Assembly (NCBI GenBank): GCA_009746045.1
Contig: RPFO01000138.1
Coordinates: forward strand, 973,259-1,037,258
Source of the DNA: Mesostigma viride
Lineage: Eukaryota > Streptophyta > Mesostigmatophyceae > Mesostigmatales > Mesostigmataceae
Length of the DNA stretch: 64,000 nt
Direction of reading: 5' to 3'
Positions 52,101 through 63,342 of the stretch are shown piece after piece. The translations under genes were made by a program, and so were the position numbers. Position 1 is the stretch's first letter. The number at the start of each line of letters is the position of its first letter. The notes beneath the pieces were generated by a model. The model made no database searches, was not told where the DNA came from, and saw only the letters and a program-made list of their open reading frames with translations.

Positions 52101-52758
52101 TGCAGGCTCTGTGAAACAAAACTCAGGCCCATTGGGCCTCTGGAGCTATTTTTCATTAGCATCACAATTACAACGCAGTACAACGCAGTGGGAAAAATGA
52201 GAGCCCTTCACAACGTGACGCAACGACACGAGCCCCATAAACGGGGCCATAGTGAGCTTGGAGGGTCAAAACGTTGAAAATAGGTGTTGTATTAGTTATA
52301 CAGCATCAAACATGCATCAAACATCATGACTGGATGACCTAATATGACTGAATCAGGCAGCCATAGCCAAAGCATCATCCACTCTCACAACGTGTCGAGC
52401 ACATGCCTCGTGGGAACGGAGGTGCTGGGCTTTCATTCCATAACGCGTGCAATTAACTGAAAGAAAGAGGCACGTGTAATGCAAGGCTTGGATAGGTTGA
52501 GTGATCCATGAGCTTACATGCAGGCAAAGATGACGCTGGATCGAATGCATGCTAGCAAATGGTGGCAAGATGCTAGCTAACAACACATGATTATACACCA
52601 TGATTATGGGCACCTAGCTGATCTTCTTGCACAATCAACGCAGTATAAACCATCAACATCCAATCCTCACGATATATGCACCGCTTGACGACGTATACAG
52701 CACCTAAATACTGCACAACCGCAACCTGCTATGGCTGACATGCAAGCAACGTCGAGTA
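52101..52758. other. Unassigned sequence
   Basis: No recognisable gene or repeat apart from direct ACAACGCAGT words near 52171-52190. Confidence 0.4.
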
Positions 52759-52807
52759 CCGTGAAGTCCTCCCCAACGGGAGCACGAGTCTAATTAATTA
52801 ATTAATT
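52759..52807 (+). mobile_element. 49-bp tail-only non-LTR insertion
   Basis: Just a hairpin (CTCCCCAACGGGAG), CACGAGTC and a (TAAT)n tail, flanked by the 11-bp direct repeat AACGTCGAGTA at 52748-52758 and 52808-52818. This is an extreme 5' truncation of an element with a slightly different 3' end. Confidence 0.8.
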
Positions 52808-53109
52808 AACGTCGAGTAGGATGGCGGTCTTAGAGAGGCTGGGCAGAGGTCGATAGAAATAAGTGGAAAACTGGCAGAAACTAGGTAGAAACACGATATA
52901 CTTACGCCTGCAAGCACTATTGAGCCGGTGGCAGAGGCCATTTCCAGGAAAATACAGCATACCGTAGCAATAGGCACGGTCACGCCTTACGCTATTTGCA
53001 GGCACCATCATGCCCAGAGCTACCCAATAAAAGTCTGCACAAATCTCGGTTTAGCCGAGAGTCCGGGCGTTCGGAATGAATAAACATGTGTTAAGAAGAA
53101 GTCGAAATT

Positions 53110-54082
53110 AAAAATTACAATTAAATTATAACATGCCTCCGTTGGGAGATCATGTAGCACATATTCCTTGATGGATGGGTGGGGTGGAAGGAGCCGCGTA
53201 ATCGAACTAACCTAACTCTACTCTAGCTAGTCTAGAAAAGTCCTAACTACCCTACTCATCAAAACGCCTCCTCCGCTTGGGGGGAGGTGGTATGCCCACA
53301 GGGTCGGGCGTGTGAGCCTTGACAATCCTCTTCCACCGCCTCTTGTTCTGCATGGCGGTCCAAAGAAGGGAGAGAGAGTGGATGCGGTATTCAAACTGGG
53401 CTGGGACCAGTAGGTCATCCAGCAACATCTGTACGTAGTTCGTGACATGTTTCCCTACCTTTTTGGCAATGCCCTTGGGGCCAGGCCAGGTCAGAATGTG
53501 CCGCCCTGGCTGGCCAAGCCGCTGGGGGCCGGCCAGACCAAGGGCGGTGTCGACCTGGCTGGTGCGAGCAAGGTGTCCTACAAATGCTATCCTACGCTGT
53601 CTAATCTCGTCCGAAATACAAGGCATGCCCTGATACAAAGACTCTGCTGACGGGCGCTTGAAAAACCCTACGTTCAGGACCTGTCGGAGCATCCTGTAAA
53701 CTGTGCCGTCTAGCCTAGATGCCAGTGTGGGGGTGAGTGTCCACGCCTCGGCGCCATACGTGAGCACCGTGAGGACGAGGACCTTGAAGAGCATGCGCTT
53801 GCGGTGATCGCCCAGGCCCTTGGAGCGCCAGTAGGTGTTGAGCGAACGGAGCCTAGCCCAGGCCAGGCCAATGCGGGTGTCCACATCGTCGGCTGTGTCA
53901 GGAAGCCAGCTCCCTAACATTTTGAAGCGGTCGCGGAACGGGACCGTCGTCCCGTCGAGCAGGCGCGGCAGCGGCGGTGGACTGGAGGCCCCAATCACCA
54001 TCGCCTCAGTTTTGACACTAATCTCCAACCCCACCGCCCTCGCCTCCAGGCCCAGACAGTCCAGCCAGGTCTGAATGTCCTC
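53110..54082 (-). pseudogene. LINE RT C-terminal part and 3' end
   Basis: A 260-codon frame (54034-53252) with LEISVKTEAMVIG, FKMLGSWLPDTADDVDTR, LTVLTYGAEAWTLTPTLASRLD and RIAFVGHLART, the thumb/connection region of non-LTR RTs, ends at a stop. Then come a 3' UTR, the hairpin CCTCCGTTGGGAG (53136-53148) and an A/T-rich tail. It continues upstream at 56011 beyond the 1.9-kb ORF1-only insertion that splits the RT just after YADDTTLIAR. Confidence 0.85.
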
Positions 54083-54094
54083 GGGGCGCGCGAT

Positions 54095-55998
54095 TAATTA
54101 ATTAATTAAAATCATAGCTCCGTTGGGAGCATATGTAACACATAGCCCTGAGAAAGGGGCATCTATGGGTTTGTAATACAATCAGGGCTACAACCTGCAG
54201 GTGGAGGATGTACAACTGTCACCTGCTCTGGGTGCACAAGGTGCACCTGCACCGCCATGATGGTTCATGCCTCCTTATCAAGCACAGGCACCCAGGGGGG
54301 GCTTGAGGAGAGGGCCTAGAAGGCCTGCATGACATATGGGGTGGAGGGTATGTGGCTAGGCTATAGCTGGTGTACACATGGCATCTCAGCAGAGAGTAAC
54401 TCCCTGCATAGGCATCGCATGGCTAAATTCTTAATGCATCATCCATGGGAGGTCCCATTGTAGGCTGGGCGCGGCTAAATACTGAAAGCAACATCCATGG
54501 GGGCCATTATGGGCGCACATGCGCGTGGGCCACTTGCAAAGGCTAAGCCTATCTAATCTACACTACTGGTATATTCCCTAGTCTGGGGTGGCAGGAGGGG
54601 CCTGCCAGGGCTTGTGGTCAACGTGGATGACCGCCCCCCTCCAGTATACCGGCTTCCCCCCTGCACGCTGCCGGAGCTGAAGGTAGGTCGGCCATAGCTC
54701 GCGTCGCCGCTGTTGCTGGGCCAGGGTCAAGTCGTCGTCCAGCGTGAAGCGAGTCTCCGCGAGCTTCTTGCGGCATTTAAGGAACGCCAGCTTGTCCGTC
54801 ATGTACTTAAAGGTGAGGAGCACGGGTGCCGGGCCAGCCTTCCCCCGCGCGCGGGGGAGGCGGACAGCCGACATGTCCAGCTCACCAGTGAGTAACATGG
54901 GGGCAAGAATGGCGCGCTTAACTGCCTCAAGGAGACTCGTGGAGGTCTCACCTGCCGGCTGGTCGAAGTGCTTGACGATGACATTGTGGCTGCGCTTGTC
55001 GAGCTCGGCCGCCTCGCGAAGGTCGAGGGCTTGTTGCTTGAGTTGTGCCGCGATGGTGGAGGTGGTGGAGGTGGTATGATGCTTAAGCAAGTCCGCCCAG
55101 GTGGAGGGAACATCACTGGCCGGGCCAGCAGGTGCCGGCTGGGCAGCGATTTCCTGCACCGCTTGGGCGGTGAGGCCGGCGGTGTCATGCAAGCTCTCAA
55201 GGGCGGTGGCGGTGGCTTGAAGGCGTTGGTCGAGGTCGAGGAGCTGGGCTTTGATGTCGGCAGTGAAGGCGGAAACGGCGGTGGAGGTGGAGGCGGCGGC
55301 GGTGGAAATGTGAGGAAGTTCAGCAGTCAGCGTGCCGCCGATTGCTGAAATGTCGGCAGCAAGGGGGGTCACGTGCTGCTGAAAGGCTTCCGCGAGGATG
55401 GAACGAAGGGTGGGGGCGGTGACGGTTGCAGCCCAGATCTCGCCGTCGGAGCGCTGGAGAAGGGAGTTGAGGATGGCGTGCTGGAGTTCGGGGCGGGGGA
55501 TGTTTCCGGGCAGCGGGAGGGGGAGCCATCGGCGGCCGTCCGGGAGGAGGAGGCGACGGTTGGAGTGGAGATGGTGGCACAGGTCGTGAAGCGAAGCGTA
55601 ATCCCCGAAGAAGATGCAGCGCATAGCATCGGTCGGAGAAATGGTGGCCCAGTCGTAATCTGCGACCTTGAAAGGGGCCGAAAGCGCGGTTCTGAGGGCT
55701 TGAAGACCCTCCTGTTTGGTCGGCTGAGCGGGTGCGCTTGGGGTCAGGCGATGCAGATGGCGAGGCGTTAAGGCCGGGAGGTTGCTGGACGACCACCAGT
55801 GCACGACTAGTGTCATCGCCGCCTGCCGGACCTGATGGCGAAGCTGCAGCCGGAGCTGCAGACGTATTTTCATTGCCGAGCGCAGCCGCCAGGCTGCGTT
55901 GCGTAGAGGCGCGTTTATTCGCCATATATTGCGTAATAGCGTCGGGAAATTATATCAGCATGTGCGTCTTAGAAAGACGAAGCGATTGTGATATTCAT
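54095..55998 (-). mobile_element. Complete 1.9-kb ORF1-only non-LTR element with 12-bp target duplication
   Basis: It is flanked by the perfect duplication GGGGCGCGCGAT (54083-54094, 55999-56010) and inserted in an RT gene. On the minus strand: 5' UTR from 55998, start codon at 55925, ORF1, 3' UTR, hairpin 54117-54130, (AATT)n tail. There is no RT or endonuclease anywhere between the duplications, so the element must be moved in trans. Confidence 0.9.
54578..55925 (-). CDS. ORF1-type RNA-binding protein of the 1.9-kb element
   Basis: The N terminus reads MANKRASTQRSLAAALGNEN from 55925. A frame change near 55700-55730 leads into the main frame (to 54578) with FKVADYDWATISPTDAMRCI, coiled-coil-prone IKAQLLDLDQRLQATATALE, QQALDLREAAELDKRSHNVI, then LPRARGKAGPAPVLLTF and TLDDDLTLAQQQRRRELW. 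The order coiled coil, RRM-like, basic C terminus matches L1-type ORF1 chaperones. The single frame change may be a read error or real decay. Confidence 0.75.
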
Positions 55999-56010
55999 GG
56001 GGCGCGCGAT

Positions 56011-57316
56011 GAGGGTGGTGTCATCCGCATAAATCAGGTCGGCCAGGCGGTAGCCAGGCTCAACCCCGCCGTGCTCTTTCTCGTTAAGGATGTCCAAGCC
56101 TGGCTCGAACCCCTTAAGAGCAGTAAAGCGCGCACGTGCTCGGCGCATGACGTGATCCACGACAATAATGAACAGGTATGGGGACAGGACACAACCTTGC
56201 CACACCCCGTGGTGAAGGGGGAATGGTGGGGTGGTGCCTTCCGCAGTCCGCACTACTGCCTGTGAGCCCTCATACAGCCGGCGAATGGCAGCAATAAACG
56301 CAGGTGGCACTCGATCCAGAGCTAGGATGGCCCAAAGAGCCTCCCAGAGGACCGTGTCAAAGGCCTTGATATAGTCAACAAAAATGAAGACCAGCGGCAA
56401 ACTGTCAGGGGGAAGGCGACGCACCTCCTCCATCAACCGGCGCGCGACAAACACAGCCATGACAGTGTTACGACCACGACGGAAACCCATCTGAGACTCA
56501 CCCAGGTGTGGGTCCAGCGCGGCGCGGAGCCTGTGCAGCATCATGCGCATGAAGACCTTCAGCGCGGCGCTCTGGAGGCAGACACCCCGGTAGTTACCGG
56601 GGTCAGCAGCAGAGCCCTTCTTTTACAGCATGACGCGGATGGCCGTCTGCCACTCAGCAGGCGGAGGCTCGTCAGAAAGCAGGACACGGTTGCAGAACGC
56701 CAGCAGAAGATCCCTAACCGCCGGATCAGGGGTCTTCAGCAGCTCGGCAGAAAGGTGGTCAGCACCGACCGCCGCATCGTACCGCAGGCGAGCAAGGGCG
56801 CCGTCCAGTTCCTTCAGAGTGAAGGGGTGGACGACGTCGTCAGTGGCAAGGCAGCCCTCCTGCAAGGCCGGGACTTGGTAGTCCGCGGCCGAGGAGGGGG
56901 GCGCTGGCGGCGGCGGGGGTCCGGCAACCCCAAGCTAGGCGGGCGGCCGTCTCGGGGTGAAGCGGCGGAGGGGGGGCGCGAGCCCCACCGGTCAAGGAAA
57001 CATTGTGGGCCAACCAGCGGTCAAGGCTGACCGGCGCCGTGCCGTCCCCCGTGTGCTCCACCGGGGTGCGCTGCCGCCGGCCGCCGAGCCGGTCGAGGTG
57101 GTACCACATGTCCTTGCCCTGGTTGCGAGCCTGGCAGGCCTTGGCATCCGCGATGCACTGGGCCGCCTCCGCGTCCTGAGCGTGCTCGTAGGCCTCCACG
57201 AGGGCGGCCTTGAGCACCGGTTTCTGCAGCGGGTCCCGGTTACGCTTGAGGCGGTGCCGGGCGGCCAAGACCTTGGGGTCCAGAAGAAGTCGAAACACCA
57301 TGGAAATACCAAGCAT
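56011..57316 (-). pseudogene. LINE RT N-terminal and catalytic part
   Basis: The frame from 57316 has AAQCIADAKACQARNQGKDM, then HPFTLKELDGALARLRYDAA and VGADHLSAELLKTPDPAV, then an in-frame stop near 56622. It continues with MGFRRGRNTVMAVFVARRL, IFVDYIKAFDTVLWEAL, VWQGCVLSPYLFIIVVDHVM and DLIYADDTTLIAR (catalytic ADD), cut by the 1.9-kb insertion at 56010. No endonuclease domain is seen upstream, so the element is 5'-truncated. It is the better-preserved relative of the relic at 46.1 kb. Confidence 0.85.
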
Positions 57317-57799
57317 GGTGCCGCAGCAGACCCGAGTCTTGACGTAATAATATGTATGCCGGTTTCCAGGGTTTCCGCATGAAAGTTGGGTGAGAACTGG
57401 AAAAAACTACGTTTCCTTTGCCCCAGTACCTCAACAAACTCGTAGAAACCTAATTATCAACCTTTGAACGCATCATATCATGGTCGTGCCACCCAACAGC
57501 CACTAAAATTCGCGCGAAAACTGGCGAGATCCACCTGCCGCCATCGCCGTCGTCTTCACCTTCGTCCCGCGAAAATTCCTGATTTCAGTAGTACATATTT
57601 GTTTGCAGCTGTCACAAAAAAAATACAAAAAATACCAGCATTTTTTCTTGAATTCTATGAGATGTTTCTGACCTATGTTGAAAGTTTCAGACCAAAAATC
57701 GCATGTTTAATAGGTTTGCCACGTGTCAGATTACAACGCGATACATCGCGTTCTAACCCTACAACGCGATGTATCGCGTTGTAAAAAAACACGGGTTAA
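57317..57799. other. Unassigned sequence with CGCGATGTATCGCG palindrome
   Basis: Holds ACAACGCGATGTATCGCGTTGT, a 22-bp perfect palindrome, ending at 57782, a partial copy 30 bp before it (57735-57754), and then AAAAACACGGGTTAA. The same words in inverse order occur at 47688-47722. It is probably the end of another repeat family. No gene is supported. Confidence 0.45.
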
Positions 57800-57852
57800 T
57801 GCTCCGTGACTCCCCAACGGGAGCACGAGTCTAATTAATTAATTAATTAATA
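57800..57852 (+). mobile_element. Tail-only non-LTR 3' end
   Basis: GCTCCGTGACTCCCCAACGG, a GGGAGCACGAGTC arm and (TAAT)n, nearly the same 3' end as at 52759-52807. No clear target duplication is seen. Confidence 0.55.
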
Positions 57853-58277
57853 GCAGCCAAAGTTAGGCCAATCCAAAGCATCGCGGAGGCGTAGCTCCAG
57901 TACAGCATTCATAACACACAAAGTCTACTTAACCCTACGGCTTCGCAAGGCAACACCCTTGTTGCCTGTTTAGGCAACATGTTTTGAAACAACATCATCA
58001 TAGAGGCTACAAAAACAGCAAGTAGCTCACGCTTCCGCTAGGCTGTTTATAATACAGGTTCGGGACAGGGAAGCATGCCAGCCTATGACACAAAACCACG
58101 TTTTACTTCCCAGAGTTATGGGTGCCATAGCTGGTCCCACAAAAGAATGAATAAAAACAAGTTTTTAAACTGAAATGTTATAACAAATGCCATTTTCCCT
58201 CAAACGTGGGCACATGGCTCACGCTTGCCACCCAGGGGCCCTGCCCGACCCCCCAGGTCGCCCCCTTGCGGGCAGCT
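57853..58277 (-). other. 3' flank of the thrombospondin-repeat gene
   Basis: About 425 bp after the stop codon at 58278 (minus strand). It contains TTGCCTGTTTAGGCAAC, an inverted repeat at 57960-57976. No gene is recognised. Confidence 0.4.
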
Positions 58278-60782
58278 TTATGGCGGCAGCGGCTCCACGT
58301 GTAGCTGCATATGCGCGTGCAGGCCGCCGTACGTGGTGGTGTTCTCGAACGCGAGGAAGCCGGCAAGGATGGTCTTCCCCCCGTCGATGGAGAAGCCGTC
58401 GAATACAAAGTCCCATGTGCACCCGTTGCTGTCAAACGTGCCCAGCAGCGCATTCACATTCTGCTCGATCGTCATGATGTCCGCGTTCGCCACCGCTGAG
58501 ATGTCTGGGTCTATGTTGGGAGTGAAGTTGAGCGACAGCGTCACGCGCACAGGGTCGGTGCGCACCGCGATTGGGGACTTGATGTCCAGAACCAGCTCCA
58601 GGGGGATACTGCCGATGCTGCTGCTGTACGTCATCCCATTGGCGTACTGTTGGGAGGGAGGGGGGGCACCAAGTGGAGGGGGGAAACAGAGAAAGATGAA
58701 TGTTCAGCGGTCAGCATGCAGCCGCGGATCAAAATGCCCTAATGAGAGTGGGAGGATGGGCCACCGAGGGGAATGAGCACGCGTGCACCCTTGTCCTGCG
58801 TGCGTCTTTACAGGGTTCCCACACAAATGGGGGCGGCACATGGATCAAAGGTAGCACATACCAGCCAGCGGGACCACTTGAGAGGGGTGGCTGCGTGCGC
58901 CAGCAGGAACCCTTGGTCCCAGGACCAGCGTGCAAATTCGTGGTGACCGATCTAGCATCCTCTTTGCACTAATGCGCAGGCCGCCCGGCCGCCTGGCCGC
59001 CTGGCCGCCCACCCACCCACCCGCCCGCCAGGCCCCCTGCCCGCCCCGCCCGCCCGCCCGCCCGCCCGCCCGCCCGCCGCCCGCCCGCCCGCCCGCCGCC
59101 CGCCCGCCCGCCCGCCGCCCGCCCGCCGCCCGCCCGCCGCCCGCCCGCCCGCCCGCCCGCCCGCCCGCGCCCGCCGCCCGCCCGCCCGCCCGCCGCCCGC
59201 CCGCCCGCCGCGCCGCCGCCCGCCCGCCCGCCCGCCCGCCCGCCTGCCCGCCCGCCCGCCCGCCCGCCCGCCCACCCGCCAATCCTCTCTCCTGCCCTAC
59301 TGCCCTACTGTCCTCCTGCTATCCTCCCCCTGCCCCCCTGCCCATATGCGTGCGTGCGTGCCTGCTTGCGCGCTCGCTCACCTGGATGTCCACCAGCTTG
59401 AGCGAGTCCGACCCATGGGTGGTGAAGGAGCAGTCCGACACGCAGGGCAGCTCAATGCGGTTGCTGAACGATGGCTGGCTCTCGTCCGTCAGGCCCCACA
59501 CCACCTTCTTGTCCGTGCGCTCCAGGCAGCTGGCGCACATCACGTCAGCCGTCAGCAGCGTGGCCTCCGCGTTGCCCATGATGACCGGGTACTGCGACAC
59601 CTCCGGGTTGCGCCCGTTGCACAGGTCGCACGCGTCGCCGATGTAGTCCCCATCCGTGTCCCCTTGGTCCCCGTTGGACGCAAGAGGGCAGTTGTCACAA
59701 GCGTCCGCGACGCCATCGCTGTCAGTGTCAGCCTGGTCGGCGTTGGCCTTGTCCACACAGTTGTCGCACACGTCGCCCACACCATCGCCGTCACCGTCCT
59801 TCTGGTCTGCGTTGCGTGTGCCCGGGCAGTTGTCGCACGCGTCCCCAAACCCATCGCGATCCTTGTCCGCCTGGTTGCTGTTGGGCACGCCACGGCAGTT
59901 GTCGCAGGCGTCCCCCACTCCGTCCTCGTCGCTGTCGACCTGGTCCGCGTTGGGTGTGTTCGGGCAGTTGTCGCACTTGTCACCGTCACCATCCCCATCC
60001 GCATCCGCCTGATTGGGGTTGAAGTCGCCACGGCAATTGTCGCACGCATCGCCTACGCCGTCGCCGTCACTGTCAGCCTGGTCAAAGTTCACGGTACCTG
60101 GGCAGTTGTCGCACGCGGCACCGATCCCATCCCCATCGATATCCGCCTGGTTGGGGTTCGCCGTATCCACACAATTGTCGCAGGCGTCCCCCACACTGTC
60201 ACGATCCCGATCAGCCTGGTCGGGGTTGGGTTCGAGGAGACAGTTGTCACAGGCATCGCCAACTCCATCCCCGTCGGTGTCAGCCTGGCTGGGATTTGAA
60301 GCCGCCGGGCAGTTGTCGCAGGCGTCACCGATCTTATCACCATCGCGGTCCGTCTGGTCACGGTTCGCCACGCTCACACAGTTATCGCAGGCGTTCCCAA
60401 CCCCATCACCGTCCGTGTCGGCCTGGTCGGGGTTCGCCACCTTGGGGCAGTTGTCAGGTTTCGGATCGATATCCGTCTTGTTATCTCCATCCTGGTCTAT
60501 GCAGGGCGGAAAATATCCAGTGCGGAGCTTGAACTGATCCGCCAGCCGGTTGCAAGCCACTAGTGTCTTCGGAAGCATGGCCGAGCAATTTTGCGCATAG
60601 CAATAAGATACGCAGAGTCCTTGCGCACCCTGTATCTGAAACCAGGGCGCCGTCGGCTGGAGGCACCAATCATGAACCACTGCATCCTTGGTATCCGCCA
60701 ACAACAAGCGTGACGATGCATTCACGGCTGTTATGGAAAGAAGGGCACAAACCGCGAGTATGGCTTTGTATGTTATCTTCAT
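58278..60782 (-). CDS. Secreted thrombospondin type 3 repeat protein, two exons
   Basis: Exon 1 is 60782-59382 (donor GTGAGC) and exon 2 is 58646-58278 (acceptor CCAACAG, stop TAA); 589 residues. The Met at 60782 starts a typical signal peptide ([16 protein letters not shown]); an upstream in-frame Met at 60869 lacks this. A Cys-containing N-terminal region (residues ~30-110) is followed by about 12 copies of a 23-residue calcium-binding repeat of the form [23 protein letters not shown]. Then comes a segment with [14 protein letters not shown] and, after the intron, a 122-residue beta-rich-looking domain ([20 protein letters not shown]) of unknown family. Type 3 repeats bind many Ca ions and occur in extracellular matrix or cell-wall proteins; the role here is unknown. 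Confidence 0.9.
58647..59381 (-). repeat. Intron of the thrombospondin-repeat gene with CCCGCCCG repeat
   Basis: The 735-bp intron carries about 300 bp of almost pure (CCCG/CCGC)n at 58978-59280. Long open frames of Arg/Gly or Pro/Ala over it are repeat artefacts. Confidence 0.85.
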
Positions 60783-62148
60783 TTCTTTAACATGTCGATC
60801 CAGAGCTATAACTGAAGCCACATGCGGAGGAAGGTGGCTACGCCTTAAAAAGCACTTGCATGCGTTCAAGAGAAAAGGCTTCTCAACAAGGCTTTTTCGT
60901 ACTGCGACAGAAATATCAGTTATACGCTATGGCCTAGGTAAATGACTTCCGCACGGCGATACGTGTAGGTTACCATACACAAGCAAGCCCGGGCGGAGCC
61001 TTGCTGCCTATTTTTCGATCGGAGCCATTTCCCGCGGCACGCACGCGGTATCACTTGTTAGGTGGCAGATTTCCCGGTGGCCGGTAGTTCAGGAAGGTCA
61101 GTCAGCTTCCGGGAAAATGTCAGTCAGTTTTATGGACGCGGAAGGATTGTAACGACCGGCACGTGCGCTTCAGTCCACGCAATTGATGTAGTTTCTGGAG
61201 ATCGTTACAGTATGTACTACAACTGGTCATCTTTCTAGTAGACAATCGCTGCTCTTGTTCGGTTGGCGCTGGGGCAGTACGGGAATGGTTGCCGGCAAAG
61301 TTGCGCGCTAAGTTGACGTGCTGCATGGAGACGTGCGCTCCTCAAGTGGACGCTCTCTGATCTTCCTGGCAAGGAGATGGATATGCAGGCCAGCAGCTGA
61401 CGTGGTACCTCTTCACCTTACGATATTCCTATTGGTTAATAAAATTACCCATTTACCCAAGGATTTACCCAGGATTTACCCGGAAAATATGCAGCAGCTG
61501 ACGACCAGCTGCGGAGTGCGGACGTTCGGTTTGTTCAGTTCGTACACTTAAACACGTACGGAATTCAGCAAACTTTTGGACTGTTGGGTGGTCAGTATCC
61601 GATGATGCAACCGTCCATGTCCCCGCTGAGTATCTTTGTTTCTTGTACGTTTGTGATGGCATGCTGTTCAGTGTCTTGGCCCTCGGCCGTTTCCAATTCT
61701 CTGCTGCCCATGTGCGGCGTCAAACATCAACAACAACAACACCGGGAATAAACTCAACACTAGTATCTGCTGTAAGCGGAACCGCAGACAACTCAACAGT
61801 ATTTAGGGCGCTGGCGCCGCGCGCCATGCCCGGCTGCGCCGCGCCAAGTTGTGGAGTGTGGTCGCCACCAACACACCTAGTCAGCAGTGACAACTGACAA
61901 GGCAGCGGGCCCAATTACTGCTGCCTGCTGCCTGCCCCGGAAGCCCAAGTCGGACCGCCTGGGGAGTGGGGATCGATGCCGGCCATCGCGTGCAAGCGCT
62001 GCCAAACCGAGCTGTGTGGCATGAGCACAGAGGGAGTCCGGTGGCATTTGTGAAAGGGAAGTGGCTTCAATCGTAACGTTCTCACCAATGCTATTAACCT
62101 CGGAGTGGGTGCAATAGTTGCAATTTAGTGTCAAAAGGGTGGGTCACC
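60783..62148. promoter_or_regulatory. Bidirectional intergenic region
   Basis: About 1.37 kb between the divergent thrombospondin-repeat gene and dyskerin. It must hold both promoters and 5' UTRs. No clear motif is assigned. ACCCA/TTTACCCA repeats occur at 61447-61483. Confidence 0.5.
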
Positions 62149-63117
62149 ATGGCGGATGTCGACGACAAGAAGAAGAAGAAAAAGAAAAAGAGCGAAGATG
62201 TCGGCGAGGATGCACTGGGGGCAGTCCAGGCAAGCACGGATTTCCTGATAAAGCCGGACAGTAAAGCAAGCTCTTTGGACACTTCCCAGTGGCCATTGCT
62301 GCTGAAGAACTACGACAAATTGAATACGCGAACAGGGCATTACACGCCTATCCCAACCGGGTATTCCCCGCTGAAGAGGCCGCTGCACGATTACGTGCGG
62401 TATGGGGTTCTGAATCTTGATAAGCCGTGCAACCCCTCGTCTCACGAGGTCGTGGCATGGATCAGGCGTATTCTGCGCGTAGAAAAGACCGGGCACAGTG
62501 GAACCCTGGATCCCAAGGTCAGCGGCTCGCTGATTGTTTGCATCGAGCGAGCCACACGGCTGGTGAAGGCCCAGCAGGGCGCCGGGAAGGAGTACGTGGG
62601 CATTGTCCGCCTTCATAGTGCTGTGGACCATTCCAAGGTCGGCCGTGCGGTGGAGACGCTCACAGGTGCCCTTTTCCAACGGCCGCCGCTCATTTCTGCC
62701 GTGAAGAGGCAGCTTCGTATTCGCACCATTTACGAGAGCAAGCTTCTCGAATACGACAGCGAGAGGCACCTGGGCGTCTTCTGGGTGTCCTGCGAGGCGG
62801 GCACATACGTGCGTACGCTATGTGTGCACCTGGGCCTGCTGCTGGGCGTGGGCGGCCACATGCAGGAGCTGCGCCGCGTGCGGTCGGGCATCATGGGCGA
62901 GAAGGACAACTTGGTGACAATGCACGACGTGCTGGACGCGCAGTGGATGTATGACAACTTCAAGGACGACAGCTACCTGCGACGCATCATCATGCCACTG
63001 GAGCGGCTGCTGATCAACTACAAGCGCGTGGTGGTCAAGGACAGCGCGGTTAATGCAGTGTGCTACGGCGCCAAGCTCATGATCCCGGGCCTGCTGCGCT
63101 ACGAGTCCGGCATCGAG
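62149..63117 (+). CDS. CBF5: Dyskerin / CBF5 pseudouridine synthase, first exon (323 codons), partial
   Basis: Catalytic subunit of H/ACA snoRNPs: it isomerises uridine to pseudouridine in rRNA and snRNA and stabilises telomerase RNA in some lineages. Start Met at 62149 sits in CACCATGG; an upstream in-frame Met at 62128 is less likely. A lysine stretch (residues 7-14) acts as a nuclear signal. The DKCLD-like N domain ([29 protein letters not shown]) is followed by the TruB core with [19 protein letters not shown], the catalytic motif [11 protein letters not shown] (Asp121), [18 protein letters not shown] and [15 protein letters not shown]. The PUA domain begins at [20 protein letters not shown]. 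The exon ends at GAG|GTGCGT; the expected VNEEV continuation is not in the window. Confidence 0.95.
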
Positions 63118-63311
63118 GTGCGTGCCGCAGGGATGGGGGGGGGGGTGAAGCGACAAATGAGCATGGGGGGGTAAAGGAAGGGAGGGAGAAGGGAGGGGGG
63201 AGGGGGGGGCGAAAGGATACAGGCAGGCGGGCAGGCGGGCAGGCGGGCAGGCGGGCAGGCGGGCAGGCGGGCAGGCGGGCAGGCGGGCAGGCGGGCAGGC
63301 AGGCAGGCGGG

Positions 63312-63342
<31 letters not shown>

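Noticed and set aside
58845-59646. Long Arg/Gly/Ala- and Pro/Ala-rich frames on both strands
   Set aside because: They are readings of the (CCCG)n intron repeat, and the plus-strand one runs antisense through exon 1 of the thrombospondin-repeat gene.
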